A stretch of 64,000 bases of DNA, from assembly GCA_947044365.1 (NCBI GenBank), contig OX345646.1, positions 2,069,327 through 2,133,326 of the forward strand, written 5' to 3'. The DNA comes from Petrosia ficiformis. Lineage: Eukaryota; Porifera; Demospongiae; Haplosclerida; Petrosiidae. A program made the position numbers and the translations under genes. Positions 25,301 to 40,600 of this stretch are shown here, one piece after another (the stretch's first letter is position 1; the number at the start of each line of letters is the position of its first letter). The notes beneath the pieces were generated by a model. That model searched no databases and was not told where the DNA came from. It saw only the letters and a list, made by a program, of their open reading frames with translations.

Positions 25301-28300
25301 CTTCTAGAATCTCTGAAACAAGCAGTAAAATGTACTATGACTCAAAAACAAAAGGTGGTAAATTAAAATCGAACTGTTGCCAAACACTTCAGTCTTTCAA
25401 CTACTGGTTTTCAAAATTTCAGAGCAATAGAGCGTGTGGATAATTAGAGCAAGTTACCTAAAAATATACTGTAGCAGTAATCAGAAATGTATAGCGATTA
25501 ATGAATATGCTAATTACCCAAACACCACCTTAATAATAATATGAGTAATATTTACCTTGCACATCCAAGGTCAAGAAGTTTTGAAACATGATGGATTTCG
25601 TTATCGGGCAGTTTTACAAGACTTTCAGGAAAGATCTCACAAATGTAGTGAAGTAATTGGTAAAAGTGTTGACACAGCTGAGGAAACTATAGAAGAATAT
25701 GGAACACTGCATAGACAGGCTTACAATATGTATGTGTTTACTATTATGTGTAAAAATCAACTGTTTTGAGATAAACGCTTGATTAAACAAAAGTGTAATA
25801 AATTCTCCTTACTGCTTCATATAGACTAGACCCTATAATTTGAGTATATATGGTACTAAAAAATATGACTGAAGTTGATTTTATCATACATGTAATTCTT
25901 ATCAATTCATAGTAACATTCTGGTCTAGCTACAAGTATTGAGATGATATCTTCAGGTACTATCAATGAAGAGAGTTTCAACCATTGCAGAAATATCATCT
26001 CTGTCTTATTAAATTACCATCCCCAGACATGTGGTCAATCACAACACAATGTAGTATATTAATATTACTACTACCTTAAAAATGAGTATATTACTATTAC
26101 TATTACTACCTTAGTCAATATAGTATACACACAATGTATTTAGTATTACTATTACTGTCACGAGTTCACTTTAAACTGACTCAAGCAACAGTTTTCAAAG
26201 AAATGAGTTTATCGGTTGAAACATAAGGTGGCTATGTTACAACAATATAAATTGTTAAGTGTCTGACAGAAATAACAGTAATTAACAGATGATATTGTAC
26301 ATTAAGAAGACAATAAGTCGTGGACAATTACTATTACCTTAAAAATTATTAGTGTTATTACTATTACTACCTCAGTGTTTCCCCTATAATAAATATTAAG
26401 AGTGGAAGAGTGCATCCATGGTACATGATGTTTAGTCAACAATGTTCAATCAGTCTTGTTTTTCAGTATTAAAGTGTGTGAGAGGAAAACTAAAGGGTGG
26501 GGGAGCGCCATGTTACCACCCTTTGGGGGAAACACTATACCTTAGTCAATGTACTGTTACTACATTCTATTACTATTATCTTCAAGTCAATCTATTAGTA
26601 TTACTATTACCTTAAAAATCAGTAAATTACTGTTATTATAAGTCAGCATTACTCCTATAGAATACTGTAGCATCTTCTACATCTAATCATTCTAATGTAT
26701 AATGACCATATAAGGAGATATAAACAAAATAAGCATATTGACTAATATACTAAAGAATACCAAAGGATTAAGCTTTTCTATAATCTATGAGAACCAATAA
26801 TACAAACTAGATTATAAATATAAAATAATTCACAAGCAATAGCTGTACATGTTTATGATTAATACTCGTAATTACAACAGGTACCACAAGTAAAAGTACC
26901 GAATTTAGGAACAGCTAACAACAAAATGTCTACGATGCAAATAGTTTCTTCGTTGCATCCTTTGGATCGTGAAGAGCTATGAATTCAATGATACGTTTTG
27001 GAAGATCAAATCGTTTATATTCTATACCCTCAGTTACGATAGTTGAAGCAGTTAGACAAGACAGAGGGAGTGGTAAGTAAGAGGAGGAAATATCTTGAAA
27101 GAAATGGGCAGCAGGAATATATAAACGCGGCTTCGTATGACGAAGGGGAGAGAAAGAGGAGTGGAACAGTCTATTAATAAGATCGACCTCACTCTGTCTA
27201 ATGGAGTATTCAAGTTCATTGATAGTATCATAGTCAAGCGGTATAATAAAAGGATTGACCATCCTCTGTGTACTGGGGGATAACCTAAGTACATTGAAAA
27301 GATCAGAGTAAAACAGTTTATTAATACGATCGACCTCACTCTGTCTAATGGAGTGTAATCCACGTTCATTGATTACAACATCATAGTGGAACAGTCGATT
27401 AATACGATCCACCATCATCTGTCTAATGGAGTGTACCTTGACAGCATCACAGTAGAACAGTGTCAGTCTATTAGTAGAATCGACATCACTCTGTCTAATG
27501 GAGCATAATCCACGTCCATCGACAGCATCATAATGAGCACCGTTAGAAAGCAATATTTTCGTTAATGGGAATCTAAAAGCAGAACATGACAAAGATACAC
27601 TTTTGTGAAGTAATCTTTTACCTTCATCATTTTCATCTGGTTGATCTATGGCTTCGTCACCCCATTTTAGAAGACACTGAAATATTAAACAAATATAAGG
27701 ACTACATTGAGAATCTTCGCGGTCAAAGAATCGTTCACACATAGAAAGGAATATATGCAACAGAGATGTTTCAGCTATGTATAAACAATCCCTTACAAGC
27801 TCTTCCATAACAGATAAGAGTTGAACAGGTAAATCTTCTACTGTAATATGTCTTCCTTTATTGGCAAATATCGCATGAATACTTAAGTAATATAAGAATA
27901 TAATGTTTTCGACATGACTGAGATGGTCTTTTGTCAAGTAGAACTGAATTTTGTATAATAGATCCTTCAAGAATTTCAAATAAGGGATATACATTTCTTC
28001 TGCTACAATCTTTCTGCTCCAAGTAGTGTGTATAACTGCTCTTGTGCCATAACAGGCCCAACTAAGTATTTCAATAGCTGTACTAGTATCTTCATATAGA
28101 GGATGACCGAGGAATAAATCCAGCTGCTTAGGACATTTCTCAAATACATGTTGCCTCAAGAGCTCAGCTTCTTTGTACAACCCTTTTTCAATTTGAAATT
28201 TAATATGCTGTAATTCGAATGCAACTGAGTCGGTAGCATGCAGCCCAAACATTCGTTCTTCTATTAATAGGCCCTGAAAACATACTGACCTAAAATATGC

Positions 28301-29741
28301 ATAATCTGTAAAATCTGCAGTGTGACAGAAACCATCAATATCTTCTAGTGATCTCATTTCCTGGTGATTTTGATATGCAGCAGTGATTTTAGCATCTAAA
28401 TATATCGGCTTGATTTCGCTGTCTTGCAGATATTTCAAACTATTGTATAGCAGTTCCCGTTTTCGATCAATATCATACTTCCATTGTATTAAACTAACTT
28501 CCCATTTACAAATATTCAGACAATCTGGTAGAGTTATTAAAAAGGCTACAGTTTGAAAACATAGATTACAAGCAGCAACATACAGTGGACAAGGAATGTA
28601 ATTGTCGTCAAGAGGATTAGCTGGAGCAAACAAAGGTGACATACCATGTGCCAATAGTGTTTGAACATGCCTTACCTTATCGCTAAGAGCTGCATGATGC
28701 ATGGCTGAGTAGCCTTCGACTGATGTCTGATACAGGTCTGCTCCTTTTGATATAAAAAGCTCAATGATGGCAGTCGAGTTATCGATATTGCTAACTTTAG
28801 AACCACATGCTATCAACAAAGGGCTGTTTCCTTTACAGTTAGTATAATTGATAGGAGTGCCAGAATCAAGGAGATATTTGACCACTGAAATACATCCATA
28901 CTCTGCTGCAATACACAACGAATTGCCCCAGATTGGTACTTCCTTCGTCACATCAGCTCCTTTAGAAACTAAATATTCTAACATTTTGACATTATTGTTG
29001 GCACAGGCTGCTAGAAATAGTGGAACATTGTTCATTATTTGGCGGTTTCTACCCTGTTGGATTGAAAGCCTTGCTCCACAGTTAATATCAATGTGTTCAC
29101 CATATTTCTCCAGTAGATATTTCAAAATGTCAAAGTGACCACAATAAGCTGCTTCAACGAAAGGAGAAGGGAAATTATAACTAGACAAGAGGCACATTAA
29201 TCTTGTATCCAACTTGGTTGATCTGACATCATCTAATTTTCCTAGCTTACAGTAATTAACTAAATGTTCATAATCCGACCACAGAAAACAAGCCATGACC
29301 AAATAGAACTGGTCACCTTTCACATTATTACAAAGTTATATACCTACTTTAAGGGTGGCGTGATTGACATTCATAACTCCATGTGCCTGTCTAACAATAT
29401 TAGTGCATATCATGTGACCTACTGCCAATCAAATTGTAACAAGTCAGTCAGCTGACCACAGCTTCAAATCACTGTATACTGGTAATTTGATAATATCATG
29501 AATAATTGAGTCATGGTAAAGTCACCAAGTCCAAAATAACAAAACCACGTCTTATTAAATTACCATCCCCAGACATGGGGTCACAATGCAATGTAATATA
29601 CAGTATTACTATTACTACTACCTTTAAAATGACTATAATTATTACTACATGTATTACTATTACTATCTTAGCCAATACTATTACCTTAAAAATGAGAGTA
29701 TTACTATCACTATTACACTATACAAGAGCATATATATATAT

Positions 29742-29803
<62 letters not shown>

Positions 29804-32800
29804 ATATATATAATATAATATATTTCTACCATGCTTGTAGTTAATTGACCAATGAAATTGCTCAAATTGAGGTTAATAAATCTCATATCAAACCTCCTGG
29901 AGAGGTTCAATATTATATTAAAAGCTCCTGGGATTATTTCCAGGGGCTTGTATTAAATTAAAATAATAATCTTGTCAGAGTTGTCAGTGATTTGGTTTAT
30001 AAATTACACATTAAAAGATTATTATTATAATGAGTCATTACACTAATAAATAATTTAAATGCAGATTTGGCTTATAGGAGTTGATGGTTACATTAGTACA
30101 GTCGGAGAGAGTGAGTGGTGCTCGTTCTTCATGATCATGGCCATCTACTAATTTAATCTTTTTATTTTGATGTGGTGATTCTTCCATGCAATTTGTAGCT
30201 GAATTAAGTACACATGAAACTTGCTGACACCGCTCCTCAGACACTCTTTTGTATGTGCGCACTCCATCCAGGCTTTGATGACCAGTACGAGACATAATGA
30301 GGTGGAGGTGGAGGTGGATACTCACCACAGGTAATCTTTCTAGCTAGTCTCCAGTCTTCCCACAGACTAACACACCATGAAGTTGTTTTTGCTGTATTCT
30401 TAGGAATACTCTGTTTTGCAGCAAGGTCACATCTTCATCACTTTTGGGTGATGCATATATACCTGAATTAGGGAGGAGCTGAAATCTAGACGAAGTGGCA
30501 CCTTGGTAGATGGAGTCAATAATTATTTCACTGAGTTGGTTGTCAGTTATTTGAGAGCAGAACTTGTCAAATTCTGTATCTATTTCAAGCATTTGTTGAG
30601 AAAGAAGGTCTTGTGAGTTACTTTCCATTGCGTCTCGTTAAAATGATTTTGGTTACTAAGGCACCCGTATTTTATAGGTCCGCCATCAAATGAAATGCGT
30701 TGCTATAGCATAGTAGAAGTGCGTTATACACCACAGCACGGTCTCCACTAGATTTATCAAACCTCGTGCCTTCGGCCCTCAGTTTGATAAATCTAGTAGA
30801 GACCTTTACCTCGGTGTATAACCTATACATATATATATATAATAATTATAATTATATATAATTACTTGTTAGTAGGAAAGTAGCTTTGCTGTTATGGAAT
30901 AATTAAATTTATTATTAAATCTTGACTCTACATCTAGTGTATAATGACCATATAAGGGCATATAAACAAAATAAGCATATCGACTAATATACTAAAGAAC
31001 ATCAAAGGATTAAGCTTTCTATAATCTATGAGAACCAATAATACAAATTAAGTTATAAATATAAAATAATTCACAAGCAATAGCTGTACATGTTTATGAT
31101 TAATACTCGTAATTACAACAGGTACCACAAGTAAAAGTACCGAATTTAGGAACACCTAACAACGAAATGTCTACAATATAAATGGTTTCTTCATTGCGTT
31201 CTTTGGATCGTGAAGAGCTATGAATGTAATGATAGGTTTTGGAAGATCAAATCGTTTATATTCTATACCCTCAGTTACGATAGTTGAAGCAGTTAGACAA
31301 GACAGAGGAAGTGGTAAGTAAGAGGAGGAAATATCTTCAAAGTCTTTGTCATTAAGAAGTTTCACATGATGAAGAGCAAAGAAATAGGAGTGGGACAGTT
31401 TATCAATAGGATCGACCTCACTCTGTCTAATAGACTGTAATCCACGTCCATCAACAGCATCATAATGAGCTCCATTAGCAAGCAATATTTTTGTTAATGG
31501 GAATCTAAAAGCAGAACATGACAAAGATACACTTTTGTGAAGTAATCTTTTACCTTCATCATTTTCATCTGGTTGATCTATGGCTTCGTCACCCCATTTT
31601 AAAAAACACTGAAATATTAAACAAATAAGAGGAATACATTGAGAATCTTTACGGTCTTTGTGTTCAAACATCCGTTCACACATAGAAAGGAATATATGCA
31701 ACAGAGATGTTTCAGCTACATATGAACAATCAGTTACAAGCTCTTCCATAACAGATAGGAGTTGAACAGGTAAATCTTCTACTGTAATATGTCTTCCTTT
31801 ATTGGCAAAAATTGCACGAATACTTAAGTAATATAGGAATATAATGTTTTCGACATGACTGAGATGGTCTTTTGTCAAGTAGAACTGAATTTTGTATAAT
31901 AGATCCTTCAAGAATTTCAAATAAGGAATATACATTTCTTCTGCTACAATCTTTCTGCTCCAAGTAGCGTGTATAACTGCTCTTGTGCCATAACAGGCCC
32001 AACTAAGTATTTCAATAGCTGTACTTGTATCTTCATATAGAGGATGAGAGAGGAATAAATCCAGCTGCTTAGGACATTTCTCAAATACATGTTGCCTCAA
32101 GAGCTCAGCTTCTTTGTACAACCCTTTTTCAATTTGAAGCTGAATATGTTGTAATTCGATTGCAACTGAGTCGGTAGCATGCAGCCCAAACATTCGTTCT
32201 TCTATTAACATGCCCTGAAAACATACTGACCTAAAATATGCATAATCTGTAAAATCTGCAGTGTGACAGAAAACATCAATATCTTCTAGTGATCTGATTT
32301 CCTGGTGATTTTGATATGCAGCAGTGATTTTAGCATCTAAATATATCGGCTTGATTTCGCTGTCTTGCAGATATTTCAAACTATTGTATAGCAGTTCCCG
32401 TTTTCGATCAATATCATACTTCCATTGTATTAAACTAACTTCCCATTTACAAATATTCAGACAATCTGGTAGAGTTATTAAAAAGGCTACAGTTTGAAAA
32501 CATAGATTACAAGCAGCAACATACAGTGGACAAGGAATGTAATTGTCGTCAAGAGGATTAGCTGGAGCAAACAAAGGTGACATACCATGTGCCAATAGTG
32601 TTTGAACATGCCTTACCTTATCGCTAAGAGCTGCATGATGCATAGCTGAGTAGCCTTCGACTGATGTCTGATATAGGTCTGCTCCTTTTGATATAAGAAG
32701 GTCAATGATGGCAGTCGAGTTATCGATATTGCTAACTTTAGAACCACATGCTATCAACAAAGGGCTGTTTCCTTTACAGTTAGTATAATTGATAGGAGTA

Positions 32801-33679
32801 CCAGAATCAAGGAGATATTTGACCACTGAAATACATCCATACTCTGCTGCAATACACAACGAATTGCCCCAGATTGGTACTTCCTTCGTCACATCAGCTC
32901 CTTTAGAAACTAAATATTCTAACATTTTGACATTATCGTTGGCACAGGCTGCTAGAAATACTGGGACATTGTTCATTATTTGGCGGTTTCTACCCTGTTG
33001 GATTGAAAGCCTTGCTCCACAGTTAATATCAATGTGTTCACCATATTTCTCCAGTAGATATTTCAAAATGTCAAAGTGACCACAATAAGCTGCTTCAACG
33101 AAAGGAGAAGGGAAATTATAACTAGACAAGAGGCACATTAATCTTGTATCCAACTTGGTTGATCTGACATCATCTAATTTTCCTAGCTTACAGTAATTAA
33201 CTAAATGTTCATAATCCGACCACAGAAAACAAGCCATGACCAAATAGAACTGGTCACCTTTCACACTATTACAAAGTTATATAGCTACTTTAAGGGTGGC
33301 GTGATTGACATTCATAACTCCATGTGCCTGTCTAACAATATTAGTGCATATCATGTGACCTACTGCCAATCAAATTGTAACAAGTCAGTCGGCTGACCAC
33401 AACTTCAAATCACTGTATACTGGTAATTTGATAATATCATGAATAATTGAGTCATGGTAAAGTTACCAAGTCCAAAATAACAAAACCACGTCTTATTAAA
33501 TTACCATCCCCAGACATGGGGTCACAATGCAATGTAATATATTACTATTACTACTACCTTTAAAATGACTATACATATTACTACATGTATTACTATTACT
33601 ATCTTAGCCAATACTATTACCTTAAAAATGAGAGTATTACTATCACTATTACACTATACAAGAGCATATATATATATAT

Positions 33680-33739
<60 letters not shown>

Positions 33740-36700
33740 TAATATAATATATTTCTACCATGCTTGTAGTTAATTGACCAATGAAATTGCTCAAATTGAG
33801 GTTAATAAATCTCATATCAAACCTCCTGGAGAGGTTCAATATTATATTAAAAGCTCCTGGGATTATTTCCAGGGGCTTGTATTAAATTAAAATAATAATT
33901 TTGTCAGAGTTGTCAGTGATTTGGTTTATAAATTACACATTAAAAGATTATTATTATAATGAGTCATTACACTAATAAATAATTTAAATGCAGATTTGGC
34001 TTATAGGAGTTGATGGTTACATTAGTACAGTCGGAGAGAGTGAGTGGTGCTCGTTCTTCATGATCATGGCCATCTACTAATTTAATCTTTTTATTTTGAT
34101 GTGGTGATTCTTCCATGCAATTTGTAGCTGAATTAAGTACACATGAAACTTGCTGACACCGCTCCTCAGACACTCTTTTGTATGTGCGCACTCCATCCAG
34201 GCTTTGATGACCAGTACGAGACATAATGAGGTGGAGGTGGAGGTGGATACTCACCACAGGTAATCTTTCTAGCTAGTCTCCAGTCTTCCCACAGACTAAC
34301 ACACCATGAAGGTGTTTTTGCTGTATTCTTAGGAATACTCTGTTTTGCAGCAAGGTCACATCTTCATCACTTTTGGGTGATGCATATATACCTGAATTAG
34401 GGAGGAGCTGAAATCTAGACGAAGTGGCACCTTGGTAGATGGAGTCAATAATTATTTCACTGAGTTGGTTGTCAGTTATTTGAGAGCAGAACTTGTCAAA
34501 TTCTGTATCTATTTCAAGCATTTGTTGAGAAAGAAGGTCTTGTGAGTTACTTTCCATTGTGTCTCGTTAAAATGATTTTGGTTACTAAGGCGCCCGTATT
34601 TTATAGGTCCGCCATCAAATGAAATGCGTTGCTATAGCATAGTAGAAGTGCGTTATACACCACAGCACGGTCTCCACTAGATTTATCAAACCTCGTGCCT
34701 TCTGCCCTCAGTTTGATAAATCTAGTAGAGACCTTTACCTCGGTGTATAACCTATACATATATATATATAATAATTATAATTATATATAATTACTTGTTA
34801 GTAGGAAAGTAGCTTTGCTGTTATGGAATAATTAAGTTTAGTATTAAATCCATCTTCTACATCTAGTGTATAATGACCATATAAGGGCATATAAACAAAA
34901 TAAGCATATCGACTAATATACTAAAGAACATCAAAGGATTAAGCTTTCTATAATCTGTATGAGAACCAATAATACAAATTAAGTTATAAATATAAAATAA
35001 TTCACAAGCAATAGCTGTACATGTTTATGATTAATACTCGTAATTACAACAGGTACCACAAGTAAAAGTACCGAATTTAGGAACACCTAACAACGAAATG
35101 TCTACAATATAAATGATTTCTTCATTGCGTTCTTTGGATCGTGAAGAGCTATGAATGTAATGATACGTTTTGGAAGATCAAATCGTTTATATTCTATACC
35201 CTCAGTTACGATAGTTGAAGCAGTTAGACAAGACAGAGGAAGTGGTAAGTAAGAGGAGGAAATATCTTGAAAGTCTTTGGCATTAAGAAGTTTCACATGA
35301 TGAAGAGCAAAGAAAGAGGAGTGGGACAGTTTATCAATAGGATCGACCTCACTCTGTCTAATAGACTGTAATCCACGTCCATCAACAGCATCATAATGAG
35401 CTCCATTAGAAAGCAATATTTTTGTTAATGGGAATCTAAAAGCAGAACATGACAAAGATACACTTTTGTGAAGTAATCTTTTACCTTCATCATTTTCATC
35501 TGGTTGATCTATGGCTTCGTCGCCCCATTTTAAAAAACACTGAAATATTAAACAAATAAGAGGAATACATTGAGAATCTTTACGGTCTTCGTGTTCAAAC
35601 ATCCGTTCACACATAGAAACAAATATATGCAACAGAGATGTTTCAGCTACATATGAACAATCAGTTACAAGCTCTTCCATAACAGATAGGAGTTGAACAG
35701 GTAAATCTTCTACTGTAATATGTCTTCCTTTATTGGCAAAAATTGCACGAATACTTAAGTAATATAGGAATATAATGTTTTCGACATGACTGAGATGGTC
35801 TTTTGTCAAGTAGAACTGAATTTTGTATAATAGATCCTTCAAGAATTTCAAATAAGGAATATACATTTCTTCTGCTACAATCTTTCTGCTCCAAGTAGCG
35901 TGTATAACTGCTCTTGTGCCATAACAGGCCCAACTAAGTATTTCAATAGCTGTACTTGTATCTTCATATAGAGGATGAGAGAGGAATAAATCCAGCTGCT
36001 TAGGACATTTCTCAAATACATGTTGCCTCAAGAGCTCAGCTTCTTTGTACAACCCTTTTTCAATTTGAAGCTGAATATGTTGTAATTCGATTGCAACTGA
36101 GTCGGTAGCATGCAGCCCAAACATTCGTTCTTCTATTAACATGCCCTGAAAACATACTGACATAAAATATGCATAATCTGTAAAATCTGCAGTGTGACAG
36201 AAAACATCAATATCTTCTAGTGATCTGATTTCCTGGTGATTTTGATATGCAGCAGTGATTTTAGCATCTAAATATATCGGCTTGATTTCGCTGTCTTGCA
36301 GATATTTCAAACTATTGTATAGCAGTTCCCGTTTTCGATCAATATCATACTTCCATTGTATTAAACTAACTTCCCATTTACAAATATTCAGACAATCTGG
36401 TAGAGTTATTAAAAAGGCTACAGTTTGAAAACATAGATTACAAGCAGCAACATACAGTGGACAAGGAATGTAATTGTCGTCAAGAGGATTAGCTGGAGCA
36501 AACAAAGGTGACATACCATGTGCCAATAGTGTTTGAACATGCCTTACCTTATCGCTAAGAGCTGCATGATGCATAGCTGAGTAGCCTTCGACTGATGTCT
36601 GATATAGGTCTGCTCCTTTTGATATAAGAAGGTCAATGATGGCAGTCGAGTTATCGATATTGCTAACTTTAGAACCACATGCTATCAACAAAGGGCTGTT

Positions 36701-37613
36701 TCCTTTACAGTTAGTATAATTGATAGGAGTACCAGAATCAAGGAGATATTTGACCACTGAAATACATCCATACTCTGCTGCAATACACAACGAATTGCCC
36801 CAGATTGGTACTTCCTTCGTCACATCAGCTCCTTTAGAAACTAAATATTCTAACATTTTGACATTATCGTTGGCACAGGCTGCTAGAAATACTGGGACAT
36901 TGTTCATTATTTGGCGGTTTCTACCCTGTTGGATTGAAAGCCTTGCTCCACAGTTAATATCAACGTGTTCACCATATTTCTCCAGTAGATATTTCAAAAT
37001 GTCAAAGTGACCACAATAAGCTGCTTCAACGAAAGGAGAAGGGAAATTATAACTAGACAAGAGGCACATTAATCTTGTATCCAACTTGGTTGATCTGACA
37101 TCATCTAATTTTCCTAGCTTACAGTAATTAACTAAATGTTCATAATCCGACCACAGAAAACAAGCCATGACCAAATAGAACTGGTCACCTTTCACATTAT
37201 TACAAAGTTATATACCTACTTTAAGGGTGGCGTGATTGACATTCATAACTCCATGTGCCTGTCTAACAATATTAGTGCATATCATGTGACCTACTGCCAA
37301 TCAAATTGTAACAAGTCAGTCGGCTGACCACAACTTCAAATCACTGTATACTGGTAATTTGATAATATCATGAATAATTGAGTCATGGTAAAGTTACCAA
37401 GTCCAAAATAACAAAACCACGTCTTATTAAATTACCATCCCCAGACATGGGGTCACAATGCAATGTAATATACAGTATTACTATTACTACTACCTTTAAA
37501 ATGACTATAATTATTACTACATGTATTACTATTACTATCTTAGCCAATACTATTACCTTAAAAATGAGAGTATTACTATCACTATTACACTATACAAGAG
37601 CATATATATATAT

Positions 37614-37651
<38 letters not shown>

Positions 37652-40600
37652 ATATATATAATATAATATATTTCTACCATGCTTGTAGTTAATTGACCAA
37701 TGAAATTGCTCAAATTGAGGTTAATAAATCTCATATCAAACCTCCTGGAGAGGTTCAATATTATATTAAAAGCTCCTGGGATTATTTCCAGGGGCTTGTA
37801 TTAAATTAAAATAATAATCTTGTCAGAGTTGTCAGTGATTTGGTTTATAAATTACACATTAAAAGATTATTATTATAATGAGTCATTACACTAATAAATA
37901 ATTTAAATGCAGATTTGGCTTATAGGAGTTGATGGTTACATTAGTACAGTCGGAGAGAGTGAGTGGTGCTCGTTCTTCATGATCATGGCCATCTACTAAT
38001 TTAATCTTTTTATTTTGATGTGGTGATTCTTCCATGCAATTTGTAGCTGAATTAAGTACACATGAAACTTGCTGACACCGCTCCTCAGACACTCTTTTGT
38101 ATGTGCGCACTCCATCCAGGCTTTGATGACCAGTACGAGACATAATGAGGTGGAGGTGGAGGTGGATACTCACCACAGGTAATCTTTCTAGCTAGTCTCC
38201 AGTCTTCCCACAGACTAACACACCATGAAGTTGTTTTTGCTGTATTCTTAGGAATACTCTGTTTTGCAGCAAGGTCACATCTTCATCACTTTTGGGTGAT
38301 GCATATATACCTGAATTAGGGAGGAGCTGAAATCTAGACGAAGTGGCACCTTGGTAGATGGAGTCAATAATTATTTCACTGAGTTGGTTGTCAGTTATTT
38401 GAGAGCAGAACTTGTCAAATTCTGTATCTATTTCAAGCATTTGTTGAGAAAGAAGGTCTTGTGAGTTACTTTCCATTGCGTCTCGTTAAAATGATTTTGG
38501 TTACTAAGGCACCCGTATTTTATAGGTCCGCCATCAAATGAAATGCGTTGCTATAGCATAGTAGAAGTGCGTTATACACCACAGCACGGTCTCCACTAGA
38601 TTTATCAAACCTCGTGCCTTCGGCCCTCAGTTTGATAAATCTAGTAGAGACCTTTACCTCGGTGTATAACCTATACATATATATATATAATAATTATAAT
38701 TATATATAATTACTTGTTAGTAGGAAAGTAGCTTTGCTGTTATGGAATAATTAAATTTATTATTAAATCTTGACTCTACATCTAGTGTATAATGACCATA
38801 TAAGGGCATATAAACAAAATAAGCATATCGACTAATATACTAAAGAACATCAAAGGATTAAGCTTTCTATAATCTATGAGAACCAATAATACAAATTAAG
38901 TTATAAATATAAAATAATTCACAAGCAATAGCTGTACATGTTTATGATTAATACTCGTAATTACAACAGGTACCACAAGTAAAAGTACCGAATTTAGGAA
39001 CACCTAACAACGAAATGTCTACAATATAAATGGTTTCTTCATTGCGTTCTTTGGATCGTGAAGAGCTATGAATGTAATGATAGGTTTTGGAAGATCAAAT
39101 CGTTTATATTCTATACCCTCAGTTACGATAGTTGAAGCAGTTAGACAAGACAGAGGAAGTGGTAAGTAAGAGGAGGAAATATCTTCAAAGTCTTTGTCAT
39201 TAAGAAGTTTCACATGATGAAGAGCAAAGAAATAGGAGTGGGACAGTTTATCAATAGGATCGACCTCACTCTGTCTAATAGACTGTAATCCACGTCCATC
39301 AACAGCATCATAATGAGCTCCATTAGCAAGCAATATTTTTGTTAATGGGAATCTAAAAGCAGAACATGACAAAGATACACTTTTGTGAAGTAATCTTTTA
39401 CCTTCATCATTTTCATCTGGTTGATCTATGGCTTCGTCACCCCATTTTAAAAAACACTGAAATATTAAACAAATAAGAGGAATACATTGAGAATCTTTAC
39501 GGTCTTTGTGTTCAAACATCCGTTCACACATAGAAAGGAATATATGCAACAGAGATGTTTCAGCTACATATGAACAATCAGTTACAAGCTCTTCCATAAC
39601 AGATAGGAGTTGAACAGGTAAATCTTCTACTGTAATATGTCTTCCTTTATTGGCAAAAATTGCACGAATACTTAAGTAATATAGGAATATAATGTTTTCG
39701 ACATGACTGAGATGGTCTTTTGTCAAGTAGAACTGAATTTTGTATAATAGATCCTTCAAGAATTTCAAATAAGGAATATACATTTCTTCTGCTACAATCT
39801 TTCTGCTCCAAGTAGCGTGTATAACTGCTCTTGTGCCATAACAGGCCCAACTAAGTATTTCAATAGCTGTACTAGTATCTTCATATAGAGGATGACCGAG
39901 GAATAAATCCAGCTGCTTAGGACATTTCTCAAATACATGTTGCCTCAAGAGCTCAGCTTCTTTGTACAACCCTTTTTCAATTTGAAGCTGAATATGTTGT
40001 AATTCGATTGCAACTGAGTCGGTAGCATGCAGCCCAAACATTCGTTCTTCTATTAACATGCCCTGAAAACATACTGACATAAAATATCCATAATCTGTAC
40101 AATCAGCAGTGTGACAGAAAACATCAATATCTTCTAGCGATCTGATTTCCTGGTGATTTTGATATGCAGCAGTGATTTTAGCATCTAAATATATCGGCTT
40201 GATTTCGCTGTCTTGCAGATATTTCAAACTATTGTATAGCAGTTCCCGTTTTCGATCAATATCATACTTCCATTGTATTAAACTAACTTCCCATTTACAA
40301 ATATTCAGACAATCTGGTAGAGTTATTAAAAAGGCTACAGTTTGAAAACATAGATTACAAGCAGCAACATACAGTGGACAAGGAATGTAATTGTCGTCAA
40401 GAGGATTAGCTGGAGCAAACAAAGGTGACATACCATGTGCCAATAGTGTTTGAACATGCCTTACCTTATCGCTAAGAGCTGCATGATGCATGGCTGAGTA
40501 GCCTTCGACTGATGTCTGATATAGGTCTGCTCCTTTTGATATAAAAAGCTCAATGATGGCAGTCGAGTTATCGATATTGCTAACTTTAGAACCACATGCT

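Noticed and set aside
28848..29138. Conserved 96-codon plus-strand ORF, also at 32789, 36720 and 40637
   Set aside because: Antisense of the FEM1 ankyrin region; conserved only because the units are duplicates.
30038..30628. Two-exon functional recombinase gene
   Set aside because: The donor-like GTGAGT would leave an intron of about 30 bp with no acceptor, and the upstream frame is broken identically in all copies.
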